From Lachnospiraceae bacterium (lineage in GTDB: Bacteria; Bacillota; Clostridia; Lachnospirales; Lachnospiraceae), in the NCBI GenBank assembly GCA_030523275.1, contig JAUNIX010000013.1:1-64000 (forward strand): a DNA stretch of 64,000 nucleotides. The letters run 5' to 3'. The notes beneath the pieces were generated by a model. That model did no database searches, had not been told where the DNA came from, and was given only the letters and a program-made list of their open reading frames with translations. A program made the position numbers and the translations under genes. Below, piece by piece: positions 45,517-54,840 of the stretch (positions are counted from its first letter, which is position 1; each line of letters opens with the position of its first letter).

Positions 45517-48500
45517 ACATGCAATAGAAATATTTTTTCGCAACGTTAACGAAGTGATATAAATTTCTTTGACTCGTTTACCAGTAATCTGTTCTAATGC
45601 TCTCTGATAAGATTTTAACTGTGTCTGGTAATGTTGAATCAGTTTTTCTTCTTCTCCACGTCTTACCCAGTCTGTCTTATAATCAACAAGTACAATTTCA
45701 TCATCTTCAATAAAATACAGATCAATCATTCCCTGTACCACCGCTAGTTCCTCACTTTGACTTTCCTCATACATTTGATGGAGTGGAAGTCCGATTACAA
45801 ACTGTTGTTCACGAAAAATACGCTTATTTCTTGCCGCAGTTTTTACCCTTTTGCCAACTCTGGAACGTAAAAACCACAAAATCTGTCGTTTTGGTATCAC
45901 ATCTGCAACCGTTTCATCCAGTTTTCCCTGTAAAATCCAGTTTTCTATCTCTTGATCGAAACTTTCATCCGTATACTCCTTTGTAAAATCGAGTAATTCC
46001 ATACATTTATGAACTGCAGTTCCTCTAGATGTCGGCGAAATGACTGTTTTTTGCTGTAAAAATGCCGGTATCATGGACTCCTTCTCAGTCTCTACCATTG
46101 ACTGATACTCCTCCTCTTCAGCAAAAGCATGTTGACTTTTTTGTTTCATCTCAGATACCGAATATTTTATCTTATAACCAGAAGACGCCTCATACGGATA
46201 TTTCCATGCAAACTCTGCTTCCATATCATTTTTTTGTGCTTCATCTACCGCCTCCATAAATGCCTGATACAATCGTGTTCTCTTTTGTGTTGTCTGCTGA
46301 TAGGCATCCACTTCCTTTTCTAAAAGTGTTTGCGGAGATACAATCTGCACATGCAATTCCTGTTGATCGACATCATCTACCGCAATACGTTCATTCGGAA
46401 AATAGCTCTGATACAACGATTGCATACCCGGATGATGACAAAATGCCATCAATGCCCATTCCATATAGGAAGAGGAATGTTTAATTTCATAATATCCACA
46501 TACTTTCTTGGGGGTTCGATTCTTATATCGATACAATTGATCAGAGAGTTTTCTTACTGCCCCAGTCATAACAAGTTTATCTTTCGCTCTTGTCATCGCA
46601 ACATAAAGAATGCGAAGTTCTTCACTAAGTGTTTCTTCTTTTAATTTTAACGAAATCATTTTCTTGATCAGCGTTTGCTTCTTCTCCCTTGTTTCTAAAG
46701 AAATCGCATCCGGTCCCAAATAATAATCACTATGCATTAACAAAGCATTTCGGCTATCCATAAAATTAAACTTTTTTGACATTCCACTTAAAAATACGAT
46801 TGGATATTCCAGTCCCTTACTCTTGTGAATACTCATAATGCGGACTAAATTCTCATGTTCTCCTTGAATATTAGCTTCTCCATAATCAATATCATATTCT
46901 TTCAGCTGCTCCATATAACGAACAAAGCGGAATAATCCTTTATAACTTCCCTGTTCAAACGTTTTTGCTTTTTGAATCAACATCCGCAGATTTGCCTGCC
47001 TGCGCTCCCCTGCCGGCATAGCCCCGACCATATGATAGTAACCCGTTTCTTTTAATATCTCCCAGATCAGATCAGGAATAGAGAGATACATTTTTTTATG
47101 GCGAAATGTTTCTAATAAAGAAACCGCTTTTGTCAACTTGGCCAATAATATTTTATCCTTTCCATGCTCCAAATAATAATGGCAATGTTCCGACAAGGTA
47201 TCAATTGGCTCGTCTTCCACTTTGTTCTGGCTTATCATCCAGACCATTTCCTCACCGGTCAGTCCAATAAATGGTGCCCGTAAAAAAGCGGCAAATGGAA
47301 TATCCTGACATTCATTGTCAAGCACTTTTAAAGTACTCATGAGTGTCTGAACTTCAATCGAAGTAAAAGAACCTTTTTTACTCTCACAAAAAGCCGGAAT
47401 CCCCATCGTATCTAGTTTTTCTTGGATTGTTTCTCCCCAACCGCTGACGGTTCTAAGTAAAATGACAATATCTTTATACTCCGCCTTTCGAAGTCCTTTG
47501 CTCCCATCTTCTTTTATATAAGTAACCAGTTGAGGATGTTCCCCATCGACCATCTCATGGATACGATTTCCAATCATCGCCGCCTCCGCTTCCACATCCG
47601 TCATCGAAGTATCTCCATCATCCAAATTTAAAATGCACAATTCGGCGGCTACATCCATCGCATCGGATTCTGGAAATTCCATCGAAGGGAATAATGCCAC
47701 TCTTTTATCATAGGCAATCCCACCCAATTCCTGAATCATCAACCGATAAAACAAATAATTGGTAACATTTAAGACTTCTTTTCGGCTTCGAAAGTTATTT
47801 TGTAACTCGATCAGTTCATGTTCGTCTGTTGGCTCCTCATATCGAAAATAACGACGAATAAACAATTCCGGTTTTGCTTGACGAAATCCATAAATACTTT
47901 GTTTCAAATCACCAACAACAAACAAATTATGTTTTCCCAATGTATCTCCTGAAATTAATCGAATAATCTCCTCCTGAATCTCATTGGTATCCTGATATTC
48001 ATCGACATAAATTTCTGTAAAAAAGGATTTCTTTTCCAAAGCAGTTTTCGATGGAATCGCATTTCCATCCTCATCGTATCCATCAGTCAAAATTTCTAAT
48101 GCATATTGTTCTAAATCAGAAAAATCAACTAAATTTTTCTCTTTTTTCTTTGCTTTTACGATTTCCATAAAACGCAGAACCAATGATACGAACGCTGCCA
48201 TCGGCTTTTGGCACTGCTCCATTTCCCTGGAAACACTTTCCATATCGGAAGGTAGTTTTGTTTCAATCAGACGCTCAATCATTTCATGTGTTTCTTTTCG
48301 CAGATCCATTAGCCTTGCGATTTTCTCCTTATCATGCTCTTTTCTTGCACGACCTCGAATCGCAGTCTTCTTCCATCTATCTGCAGCCCTTAGATACCCC
48401 TCAAAACTTTTTTCTTCACGAAAACGCTGAATGCGTTCCCATTCTTCATAAACAGCTTTTCGATGACCATCCGGAATCCCCTCATCATCTGCATAGACAA

Positions 48501-49197
48501 GTAATTGATCATATCGTTTTAAAATTTCCTGTACATCATAAGAAATCTCTTCTAGTAAATAACACGCCCATTTTTGTGTATACCAATCATTTTTATCACA
48601 TTGACAAAACATCTGACTGGCGTTTTGTAACCACTCTTCTGGTCTTCGTCCACTTCTTGCAAAGGTATATGCGCGCAAAATCATGTCTTCAATGACAGTA
48701 TCGGATTTTCCAGTGGCATAGCTTTCCAAAAAGCAAATAAAATCTTCCTCTTTCTTTTCATAAGCTTCCTCTAAGACCAACGCAATGGCATCCTGATGCA
48801 AAAGACTCATCTCTCCTTCCTCGCCAATGCGAAATCCCGGGTCAAGATCCACTTCCATAAAATGTTCACGCATCAAATTCAGACAAAAACTATGGATTGT
48901 TGTAATCTGGGCTTTTTGTACTCTCGATAACTGTCTTAACAAATGCTGATTAGCTGGCTCTTTTTCCGCCTTTTTTTCCAATGCATTCATGATACGCTCT
49001 TTCATTTCGGAAGCAGCCGCATTGGTAAATGTAACAACCAATAAATGGTCAATATCTACCGGATGTTCTTCATCCGAGATGACTTCTATAATTCGCTCTA
49101 CCATAACCGCTGTTTTTCCAGAACCTGCGGCGGCAGAAACGAGAAGATTCTTTCCACGACTGTCAAGCACTTGTTGTTGTTTACTCGTCCAAGCCAT
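45511..49197 (-). CDS. addA: ATP-dependent helicase/nuclease subunit A
   Basis: 1228 residues. UvrD-type helicase with a C-terminal nuclease; with AddB it resects double-strand breaks up to Chi. Walker A LLVSAAAGSGKTAVMVERI is at the N-terminus. VDEYQDTNEIQEEII (motif II), GDLKQSIYGFRQA (motif III), VRIMSIHKSKGLEYPIVF (motif V) and LRILYVAMTRAKDKLVM (motif VI) are in order. The nuclease has VVQGMIDLYF and IVLVDYKTDW near the end. It overlaps addB by 17 bases. Confidence 0.96.
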   Translation of the reverse strand: MAWTSKQQQVLDSRGKNLLVSAAAGSGKTAVMVERIIEVISDEEHPVDIDHLLVVTFTNAAASEMKERIMNALEKKAEKEPANQHLLRQLSRVQKAQITTIHSFCLNLMREHFMEVDLDPGFRIGEEGEMSLLHQDAIALVLEEAYEKKEEDFICFLESYATGKSDTVIEDMILRAYTFARSGRRPEEWLQNASQMFCQCDKNDWYTQKWACYLLEEISYDVQEILKRYDQLLVYADDEGIPDGHRKAVYEEWERIQRFREEKSFEGYLRAADRWKKTAIRGRARKEHDKEKIARLMDLRKETHEMIERLIETKLPSDMESVSREMEQCQKPMAAFVSLVLRFMEIVKAKKKEKNLVDFSDLEQYALEILTDGYDEDGNAIPSKTALEKKSFFTEIYVDEYQDTNEIQEEIIRLISGDTLGKHNLFVVGDLKQSIYGFRQAKPELFIRRYFRYEEPTDEHELIELQNNFRSRKEVLNVTNYLFYRLMIQELGGIAYDKRVALFPSMEFPESDAMDVAAELCILNLDDGDTSMTDVEAEAAMIGNRIHEMVDGEHPQLVTYIKEDGSKGLRKAEYKDIVILLRTVSGWGETIQEKLDTMGIPAFCESKKGSFTSIEVQTLMSTLKVLDNECQDIPFAAFLRAPFIGLTGEEMVWMISQNKVEDEPIDTLSEHCHYYLEHGKDKILLAKLTKAVSLLETFRHKKMYLSIPDLIWEILKETGYYHMVGAMPAGERRQANLRMLIQKAKTFEQGSYKGLFRFVRYMEQLKEYDIDYGEANIQGEHENLVRIMSIHKSKGLEYPIVFLSGMSKKFNFMDSRNALLMHSDYYLGPDAISLETREKKQTLIKKMISLKLKEETLSEELRILYVAMTRAKDKLVMTGAVRKLSDQLYRYKNRTPKKVCGYYEIKHSSSYMEWALMAFCHHPGMQSLYQSYFPNERIAVDDVDQQELHVQIVSPQTLLEKEVDAYQQTTQKRTRLYQAFMEAVDEAQKNDMEAEFAWKYPYEASSGYKIKYSVSEMKQKSQHAFAEEEEYQSMVETEKESMIPAFLQQKTVISPTSRGTAVHKCMELLDFTKEYTDESFDQEIENWILQGKLDETVADVIPKRQILWFLRSRVGKRVKTAARNKRIFREQQFVIGLPLHQMYEESQSEELAVVQGMIDLYFIEDDEIVLVDYKTDWVRRGEEEKLIQHYQTQLKSYQRALEQITGKRVKEIYITSLTLRKNISIACE

Positions 49198-52100
49198 CTT
49201 TGCTGCCTCCTTTCCACATCTCTAATAACTCTTTTACTTTCTTTTCCTCCAGATTGCGATAGGAATCCAAACGACTATCAAAACGGCAAATTTCTCGATA
49301 TTCACAAAAATCACAGGCCGTTTCTTGTTTACGCCGATATGGAGCAATGTCAATTTCTCCATCCATCATCGCATTTCCTGCCTCTTCAATCTTCTGTCTC
49401 GTATAATCCTGCATATTATGAAAACTTTTTGTATCTAACGTTTTCGAATACGCACTATACCCTGATTTTGTTCGTGTGACCGGAATGGAAACACATTTCT
49501 TTGGCATATTACGCTCCATATGTTCAATGATATGATAGTCTTCATTCACGTAACCATCCATCTGCAGTTTTCGCAGAATCTGCTCATTTGCATCTTGTTC
49601 CGGATCCCAGTCAACCAGAGGATCTTTCAAGGAATAATAAAACATACCCGCTGGAATCACTACTTTTCCTTTTGCCTTTTTCTGCTCAATCTCTAACACT
49701 GCATTCATATAAAGGACAAGCTGCATTTGCAGACCATAATATAAGCTTGTAAGATCAAATTTGGCATATCCAGACTTATAATCAATGACTTTTAAGTAAA
49801 TACCGTCCTCATCCTCATAACGGTCGACACGATCGATTTTTCCTTTTAGTCGCATCTTCACTCCATCCTCCAGTGCCATATTGGCTGAATCAAGATTTTC
49901 ATAGGAAGAAAAAGAGATTTCAAATGCATATGGTTTAAAATCACTGTTTTCTAAATGCTTTAATAACGCCCAAACAGTCCTTTTCGTCATTCTTTTGATT
50001 ATATCGACTACATACTGATTACGATGACTGCTATTTAATAACTCTTCATTCCACTCCGCAATCGCCTTGCCAACCGCTTCCTCGGTCAATATTTCCTGTT
50101 CATTTTCATTGATATCACTCCAGTCCCCATAAGTGGTCTGAATTTTCTTTGAAATCAATTCCAAAGATCGATGAAAAATATTTCCCAAATCCATTGGTTT
50201 GATCCGAAATTCTGCCCTTGGATATAATTTCAGACCGTATCGAAGAAAATGCGCATAGGCACAAGAATCAAATAATTCCAAACGACTGACACTATTTTGT
50301 AAAATTTCCCCATAAATTGTACGTGCCGCTTCTTTGGATAAATTTTTTTCCTGGTTTTCATAGCATGCAGCATTTAAGTAATCTTGAAATACCGGATCTC
50401 CGTCCTGTGTAAACAATAATTTCCCCAAAATTTTCCACTGTTCTCCCATCTGCCCAGCCGCAGCTTCACGGAGCCCCTCAATAAAAGGATGCATGCCGTA
50501 TTCTTTTGTAAAATATCCATGTGGCTCTATCTCTGATAATGTAAGTTTTGGTAATACCTTTTGTATTCTTTGAATAAAATAGGAAGGCCGAAGCGATGTT
50601 CCATCATCAGCAACCGTCGCATAAGAAAGATACAAATGCTCTGTCGGCTTTGCAACCGCAAGATACAAATAAAACTGCTCCGTATATGCGGCTTGAATTA
50701 CAGTTTCTGCAAGTGGAATTCCTTTATCTCCTAAATGCTCCCGCTCATAATCATTCAAAATACCACCGCTATTTGCTGTTTTCGGAATGTTTCCTTCATT
50801 CATCCCTGCAAAAAACAACACTTTTATCTCTTTTAATCTTGTTCTTGTCAAATCGCCAACAACAATTTGATCCAATCCCGGTGGAATGACACCAATGGAC
50901 ATTTCTTCTAAACCAGTTTCCAAAATACTTGTAATCTCTGCAATCTTCATTTCATCAGAACCAAGAATTGCCACAATCTTATCCATCAAATCCATAACAT
51001 AAGGATAAATCTGACGATAAGTCTTTTCCATAACATAATCCTGCTGTTCCTCAAACATTGCCCGCATCGTTTCTAATTTTTCTTCCACCTGCAATTTCCG
51101 CAATAACTGATAAAGAGAGGTCATATAATCACGAACCGTTCGATGCTGTTCTTTACAAGCATTATAAAAATCCATAATCTCATCAAGAAACAATTCCCGA
51201 CTCTCATTTAGCTTGCTTAAACTTTCTTCTGTCTGTCCCTGCATCGGAGTCGTAAACACTTCCATCCATCGTTTGCGACTGCGAATTCCTCTTGCAAGGG
51301 CATAATTTTCCAAAGCATCGACCGCAGACATCTCTAAATCACTCATACCCGCTTTTAAATACCGAAAAACACTTTCATAAGAAAAACTTTCCTCCACAAT
51401 CTGAAATGCCGCGCGAATGGTCTCCACGCAGGGATTGTTTAAAATACTCTTTTTATGGTCCATAAAATATGGAATGTGAAGTTCTGAAAAATATTGTTCA
51501 AAATGAGAACAATAGCTTTCCATATCACCGACGATCACTGCGATATCACGGTAACGATAGCCTTTTTCACGAACATAATAAGCGATGTTTTCACAAATTC
51601 GACGCACTTCCTCTGAAGTATCTCTCGCTGCAAACAATGTAATATGCTCGACATCTTTTTCATAAGATTTGACCGGATATCGGAAAATGCCCGCCTCTAA
51701 AGCTGATAAATCTGCTTTCTCTTGCAGGCGATACTGCTTCTCCTTCTGGATACTTGGCAAAATCGGCACTCCCTCTTCTTTTGCCAATTCTTTTAATTGA
51801 TAAATCATGCGGGATGACATAGAAAACAAATCATATTCCGCTACAAATTTTCTGCGCTCAATAAAACTGTCCGCAGTTACAGAAATCACAATCTGTTTTG
51901 CATATTTTAATAAGGTACCGATCAATTGATTTTGTACTGGTGTAAATCCGGTAAATCCATCAATATATATAATACTGTCTCTTATCTTTGCCGATTCTCC
52001 AACTTTTTTTGTTAATTCCTCCAACAACTGTTCCGCCACAATAAAGTGATTTTCAAGAAATTTCTGAAATTCTTTTTGTACCAATACCAGATCATGTAAT

Positions 52101-52558
52101 TTGTAGTTTAAATTTCCTTCCTCTTGTCCCTCAACCGCTTCTAATTGTTCGACACTGACTTGATATTGGTATAATTCTGAAATCATTGATTTCATATTTT
52201 CAATGAATCCCTGTTTATGGATACTGCTACCGAATACCTTTAACTCATTTTTTTCTTCTTCCAATATTTTGCGCAATACCATACGCTTTCCCATATCCTC
52301 TAATACGGCCTCTGGGAAATAAGACAGTTCTTCAAACACCCGATAGGCAAGTCTAGGAAAGCTGACAATATCAATATTCATCGTGCCATGGTGTGGGTGC
52401 TTCTCAACAATGTCCTTTTGTGTTTGAAGCGTATACTGCTCTGGTACAATAAAGAAAAAATCTTGTTCCGGATGCGTTATGGATTCACGTATTAAATTTT
52501 CATAGATTGTATATGTTTTGCCACTTCCACTGCGGCCAATGATAAACTGTAATGACAT
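49181..52558 (-). CDS. addB: ATP-dependent helicase/nuclease subunit B
   Basis: 1125 residues. Walker A FIIGRSGSGKTYTIYENL at the N-terminus; the helicase part is degenerate as usual in AddB. The RecB-type nuclease domain has the segment LKVIDYKSGYAKFDL. The four iron-sulfur cysteines are one in FDSCAYAHFLRYGL and three in CDFCEYREICRFD. Forms AddAB with the next gene. The translational overlap suggests equal amounts. Confidence 0.96.
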   Translation of the reverse strand: MSLQFIIGRSGSGKTYTIYENLIRESITHPEQDFFFIVPEQYTLQTQKDIVEKHPHHGTMNIDIVSFPRLAYRVFEELSYFPEAVLEDMGKRMVLRKILEEEKNELKVFGSSIHKQGFIENMKSMISELYQYQVSVEQLEAVEGQEEGNLNYKLHDLVLVQKEFQKFLENHFIVAEQLLEELTKKVGESAKIRDSIIYIDGFTGFTPVQNQLIGTLLKYAKQIVISVTADSFIERRKFVAEYDLFSMSSRMIYQLKELAKEEGVPILPSIQKEKQYRLQEKADLSALEAGIFRYPVKSYEKDVEHITLFAARDTSEEVRRICENIAYYVREKGYRYRDIAVIVGDMESYCSHFEQYFSELHIPYFMDHKKSILNNPCVETIRAAFQIVEESFSYESVFRYLKAGMSDLEMSAVDALENYALARGIRSRKRWMEVFTTPMQGQTEESLSKLNESRELFLDEIMDFYNACKEQHRTVRDYMTSLYQLLRKLQVEEKLETMRAMFEEQQDYVMEKTYRQIYPYVMDLMDKIVAILGSDEMKIAEITSILETGLEEMSIGVIPPGLDQIVVGDLTRTRLKEIKVLFFAGMNEGNIPKTANSGGILNDYEREHLGDKGIPLAETVIQAAYTEQFYLYLAVAKPTEHLYLSYATVADDGTSLRPSYFIQRIQKVLPKLTLSEIEPHGYFTKEYGMHPFIEGLREAAAGQMGEQWKILGKLLFTQDGDPVFQDYLNAACYENQEKNLSKEAARTIYGEILQNSVSRLELFDSCAYAHFLRYGLKLYPRAEFRIKPMDLGNIFHRSLELISKKIQTTYGDWSDINENEQEILTEEAVGKAIAEWNEELLNSSHRNQYVVDIIKRMTKRTVWALLKHLENSDFKPYAFEISFSSYENLDSANMALEDGVKMRLKGKIDRVDRYEDEDGIYLKVIDYKSGYAKFDLTSLYYGLQMQLVLYMNAVLEIEQKKAKGKVVIPAGMFYYSLKDPLVDWDPEQDANEQILRKLQMDGYVNEDYHIIEHMERNMPKKCVSIPVTRTKSGYSAYSKTLDTKSFHNMQDYTRQKIEEAGNAMMDGEIDIAPYRRKQETACDFCEYREICRFDSRLDSYRNLEEKKVKELLEMWKGGSKDGLDE

Positions 52559-52685
52559 GATGATCCTTTCTTTTTTAACTATATAGTATCTCTATCATAT
52601 CATAGAATAAAAATAACAACAAAATATGTTCTAAGATCGTCCCCTGAAGCATATATATTTTATTAGAAAACATCAGGAGGATATT

Positions 52686-53129
52686 ATGAGTTCTAATACA
52701 AAAGTTGTTGTCTTTAAAGCCAAAGAATTAATTTACACCGGAATTTTTCTTTTATTGGGAATTTTACTGGTTTTGCTTTTAATTTTTATGTTTCTTCCAG
52801 CAAACAAAGAGAAAAAAGCTGATTCCAAGACGGAGGAAACAGTCAATTACATACCAGGAGTCTATACTTCTACGATTCAGCTTGGCGAAAACACATTAGA
52901 TGTACAGGTAACTGTTGATAGTCAAAAGGTGAAATCTGTAAATATCGAACAATTAGATGATTCCGTCAAGACAATGTATCCTTTAATTGAACCGTCAATA
53001 ACCTCCATCAACGAACAGCTTTCTACCATTTCTTCCATTGAAGATCTAAGTTTTGAAGATGAAAGTCAGTATACCAATACGATTTTAAAGCAAGCAATTA
53101 AAAATGCTGTCAAAAAAGCGGAACCATAA
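52686..53129 (+). CDS. Membrane-anchored small protein, possibly FMN-binding-like
   Basis: 147 residues with one membrane span (about 14-38), a charged linker and a beta-rich external domain. GVYTSTIQLGENTLDVQVTVD and KVKSVNIEQLDDS resemble the start of FMN-binding domains (PF04205-like), but the conserved Ser/Thr flavinylation motif is not evident. CAGGAGG precedes the ATG. Single gene between addB (divergent) and a bidirectional terminator. Confidence 0.65.
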   Translation: MSSNTKVVVFKAKELIYTGIFLLLGILLVLLLIFMFLPANKEKKADSKTEETVNYIPGVYTSTIQLGENTLDVQVTVDSQKVKSVNIEQLDDSVKTMYPLIEPSITSINEQLSTISSIEDLSFEDESQYTNTILKQAIKNAVKKAEP

Positions 53130-53143
53130 TCTTTATCATACTT

Positions 53144-53176
53144 AATAATGCGGACCAGTCATTGGTCCGCATTATT
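53144..53176. terminator. Bidirectional terminator
   Basis: AATAATGCGGACCA and TGGTCCGCATTATT form a 14-base-pair stem with a 5-base loop. It can end the plus-strand gene and the minus-strand lipoprotein gene. Confidence 0.8.
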
Positions 53177-53207
53177 TCTTCTCTCAGCACATATGAATTT
53201 TACATCA

Positions 53208-53576
53208 CTAACGTTTTTCTGTTGTCTTATTGTCTTTGTTGTTATTATTCGTAGTGTTGTCATTTTTATCATTATTTGTATTGTTATTATTCGTGTTGTT
53301 ATTATTATCATCGACATCCATATCGTCAGTCAGATCATCAACACCATCTTCAATACCATCAACACCGTCTTTTACTGCGTCTCCTGCATCATCGACACCA
53401 TTATCAATGTCATCACCAACATTATCATTTTTATCGTTCGTAGTGTTGGTGTCCGTTGTCTGATTCGTTGTTTCATCCGCATTATTGTTGTCATTGTTGT
53501 TGCCGCAACCGACCATTGCCATTGCTACTGCAGCCATCAAAGACATAGAAATTATCCATTTTTTTAATTTTTTCAT
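53208..53576 (-). CDS. Asn/Asp-rich low-complexity lipoprotein
   Basis: 122 residues. Signal peptide MKKLKKWIISMSLMAAVAMA, lipobox MVGC with C24. The mature part is almost only Asn, Asp, Thr, Gly, Lys and Val. The middle has imprecise repeats of the type D-x-V-D-x-x-x-D (about 55-90), and the C-terminal part is runs of Asn and Thr with Lys. The sequence is strongly acidic in the middle, which may bind cations or keep it unfolded. It is AAGGAG-led. Low-complexity lipoproteins of this kind are frequent in Lachnospiraceae without known function. Confidence 0.75.
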   Translation of the reverse strand: MKKLKKWIISMSLMAAVAMAMVGCGNNNDNNNADETTNQTTDTNTTNDKNDNVGDDIDNGVDDAGDAVKDGVDGIEDGVDDLTDDMDVDDNNNNTNNNNTNNDKNDNTTNNNNKDNKTTEKR

Positions 53577-53657
53577 ACTGCATCTCCTTTAAATTTCATT
53601 ACAATGCTAGTATTTCCAAACTAATTTATTTTATGTATCATCTAGTTGATCCAAAAT

Positions 53658-54047
53658 TCAATTTTTATTTTCAAAAATATCTAAATTTACGATCATAGAT
53701 GCCAAACGGATATTTTCTGTCTCCCCAGACACAATGTCTGCTGTTAACATTAGATATTCACCGGTATTTACACTGCCAAGAAGCGTGCTTTGCTTTTTCG
53801 TGTCCCAGTCTAACACTTTTAAAATTCCAACTTCTTCCCCATTGCAATCCAATAATAAAAATTTATCATCTTTTTTACCGAATCCTTTCACATGGGGACC
53901 TTCGATATAAATATTATCTTTATCAAAACGCACATCATCAATATACGTCATATAGGAAGCGTGTTCATGCACCCACATGACTCTGTCATAATTTTGCCTT
54001 TGCTGTTCTTTTTGTTCTTCTGAAACTTTTCTTTTATGAAAAAACAT
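53658..54047 (-). CDS. Conserved-looking small protein of unknown function
   Basis: 129 residues, AAGGGGAAG before the ATG. No signal peptide or membrane span. The N-terminus is basic and helical (FHKRKVSEEQKEQQRQNYD). The rest is beta-rich: FDKDNIYIEGPHVKGFG, FLLLDCNGEEVGILKVLDW and GEYLMLTADIVSGETENI resemble a small beta-barrel like the second domain of EF-Tu. No family recognised. Single gene. Confidence 0.65.
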   Translation of the reverse strand: MFFHKRKVSEEQKEQQRQNYDRVMWVHEHASYMTYIDDVRFDKDNIYIEGPHVKGFGKKDDKFLLLDCNGEEVGILKVLDWDTKKQSTLLGSVNTGEYLMLTADIVSGETENIRLASMIVNLDIFENKN

Positions 54048-54070
54048 TTTTCTTCCCCTTTCTTATTCTG

Positions 54071-54250
54071 TTATACTTTTATTCTCGTCTTCACTTTTCC
54101 ATCGCCATATGCGACATATCGTCCACCATCTTGATCCTCAAACGTGAAATAATACTCTACATCCTTATATTCATCTACATTTTCTATCTGCTCTATCTCA
54201 AACTTCTTAACCGTTATTTCCTGCTGTTTATTGGGACTGCTATTGCCAAT
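54071..54250 (-). pseudogene. Fragment of a coding sequence without a start codon
   Basis: An open frame of 59 codons with coding-like composition ends in KVKTRIKV and a stop. It contains KKFEIEQIENVDEYKDVEYY and GGRYVAYGDGK, but no usable start codon. Just upstream, a related stretch carries the same GNSSP peptide (33 bases away) before a stop. It looks like the tail of a broken gene, of unknown family. Confidence 0.4.
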
Positions 54251-54283
54251 TTAATCGTACCAAAAAGGACTACTATTGCCAAC
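54234..54283. repeat. Short direct repeat, two copies
   Basis: GGACTRCTATTGCCAAY occurs twice, 33 bases apart (15 of 17 identical). Read on the minus strand both encode GNSSP. It may mark a small duplication in a decaying gene or the scar of an element. Confidence 0.5.
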
Positions 54284-54322
54284 CTCATTATTTGTAATAA
54301 TTTAACTTAATTTCTTAACAAA

Positions 54323-54825
54323 TATTTACAATTCTTCTATTATGGTAATGAAGATTGGAATCCTATCTTTCTAACCATCATTTGAATTTGATTCCCATGA
54401 TGCAAATCAATCCAAATGTATTTCACAGTGACTTAAGAGAACTGATTGCATTATTGCAATGTAATTCAGATATACAGAAGATAAAAAATTTAATAAATAG
54501 TGATACTCGATACCGCTATTTATCAGAAGAAACATTTGAACTATTCATGGTTCTCTCTGATGAAAAAGCATCTTTCAAACAACTAAAGGAATACGTAAAT
54601 ATGAATCCGAACAAAGAGGAGGCGTATGATATGTGCAGAGCATTTGACCAATTAAGAGAAGAAGGACGTATGATTGGACGTGAAGAAGGGCGAACCATTG
54701 GACGCCAAGAGGGGGAATATGAGTTAAACCGCCTATATGCTGCCCTCGTTTCACAAAAACGATTTAATGATTTGGAAGCGGAGCGTTTTTTATTTCATAG
54801 AAAATTACAACGTAATTTCCTATGA
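54323..54825 (+). pseudogene. Decayed Rpn-family (PD-(D/E)XK) nuclease/transposase-like gene
   Basis: The C-terminal 156 codons are open and contain HLNLIPMMQINPNVFHSDLR, ELIALLQ and a chain of GREEGRxIGR repeats, the usual C-terminal design of Rpn-type recombination-promoting nucleases. Just upstream in another frame LQFFYYGNEDWN matches the conserved YYGxExW segment of the same family, but about 30 codons between the two are missing and the frames do not join. The N-terminal catalytic domain is absent. So the gene is a remnant. Its last codons (FHRKLQRNFL) are formed by a palindromic repeat. Confidence 0.7.
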
Positions 54826-54832
54826 AATAAAA
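54788..54832. repeat. Palindromic repeat, copy 3, at the end of the Rpn remnant
   Basis: 21-base arms (TTTTATTTCATAGAAAATTAC and near complement, one mismatch) around AAC. It forms the last codons and stop of the remnant above and could act as a terminator. Confidence 0.8.
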
Positions 54833-54840
54833 TATTTTAT

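Noticed and set aside
48183..48695. 170-residue plus-strand frame inside addA
   Set aside because: Antisense to a well-kept helicase region; composition is that of reverse-complement coding DNA.
53148..53567. Plus-strand open frames of 139 and 77 residues rich in Ile, Val, Ser and Leu
   Set aside because: They are antisense shadows of the Asn/Asp-rich lipoprotein gene, caused by its repetitive codons; no binding site and no homology.
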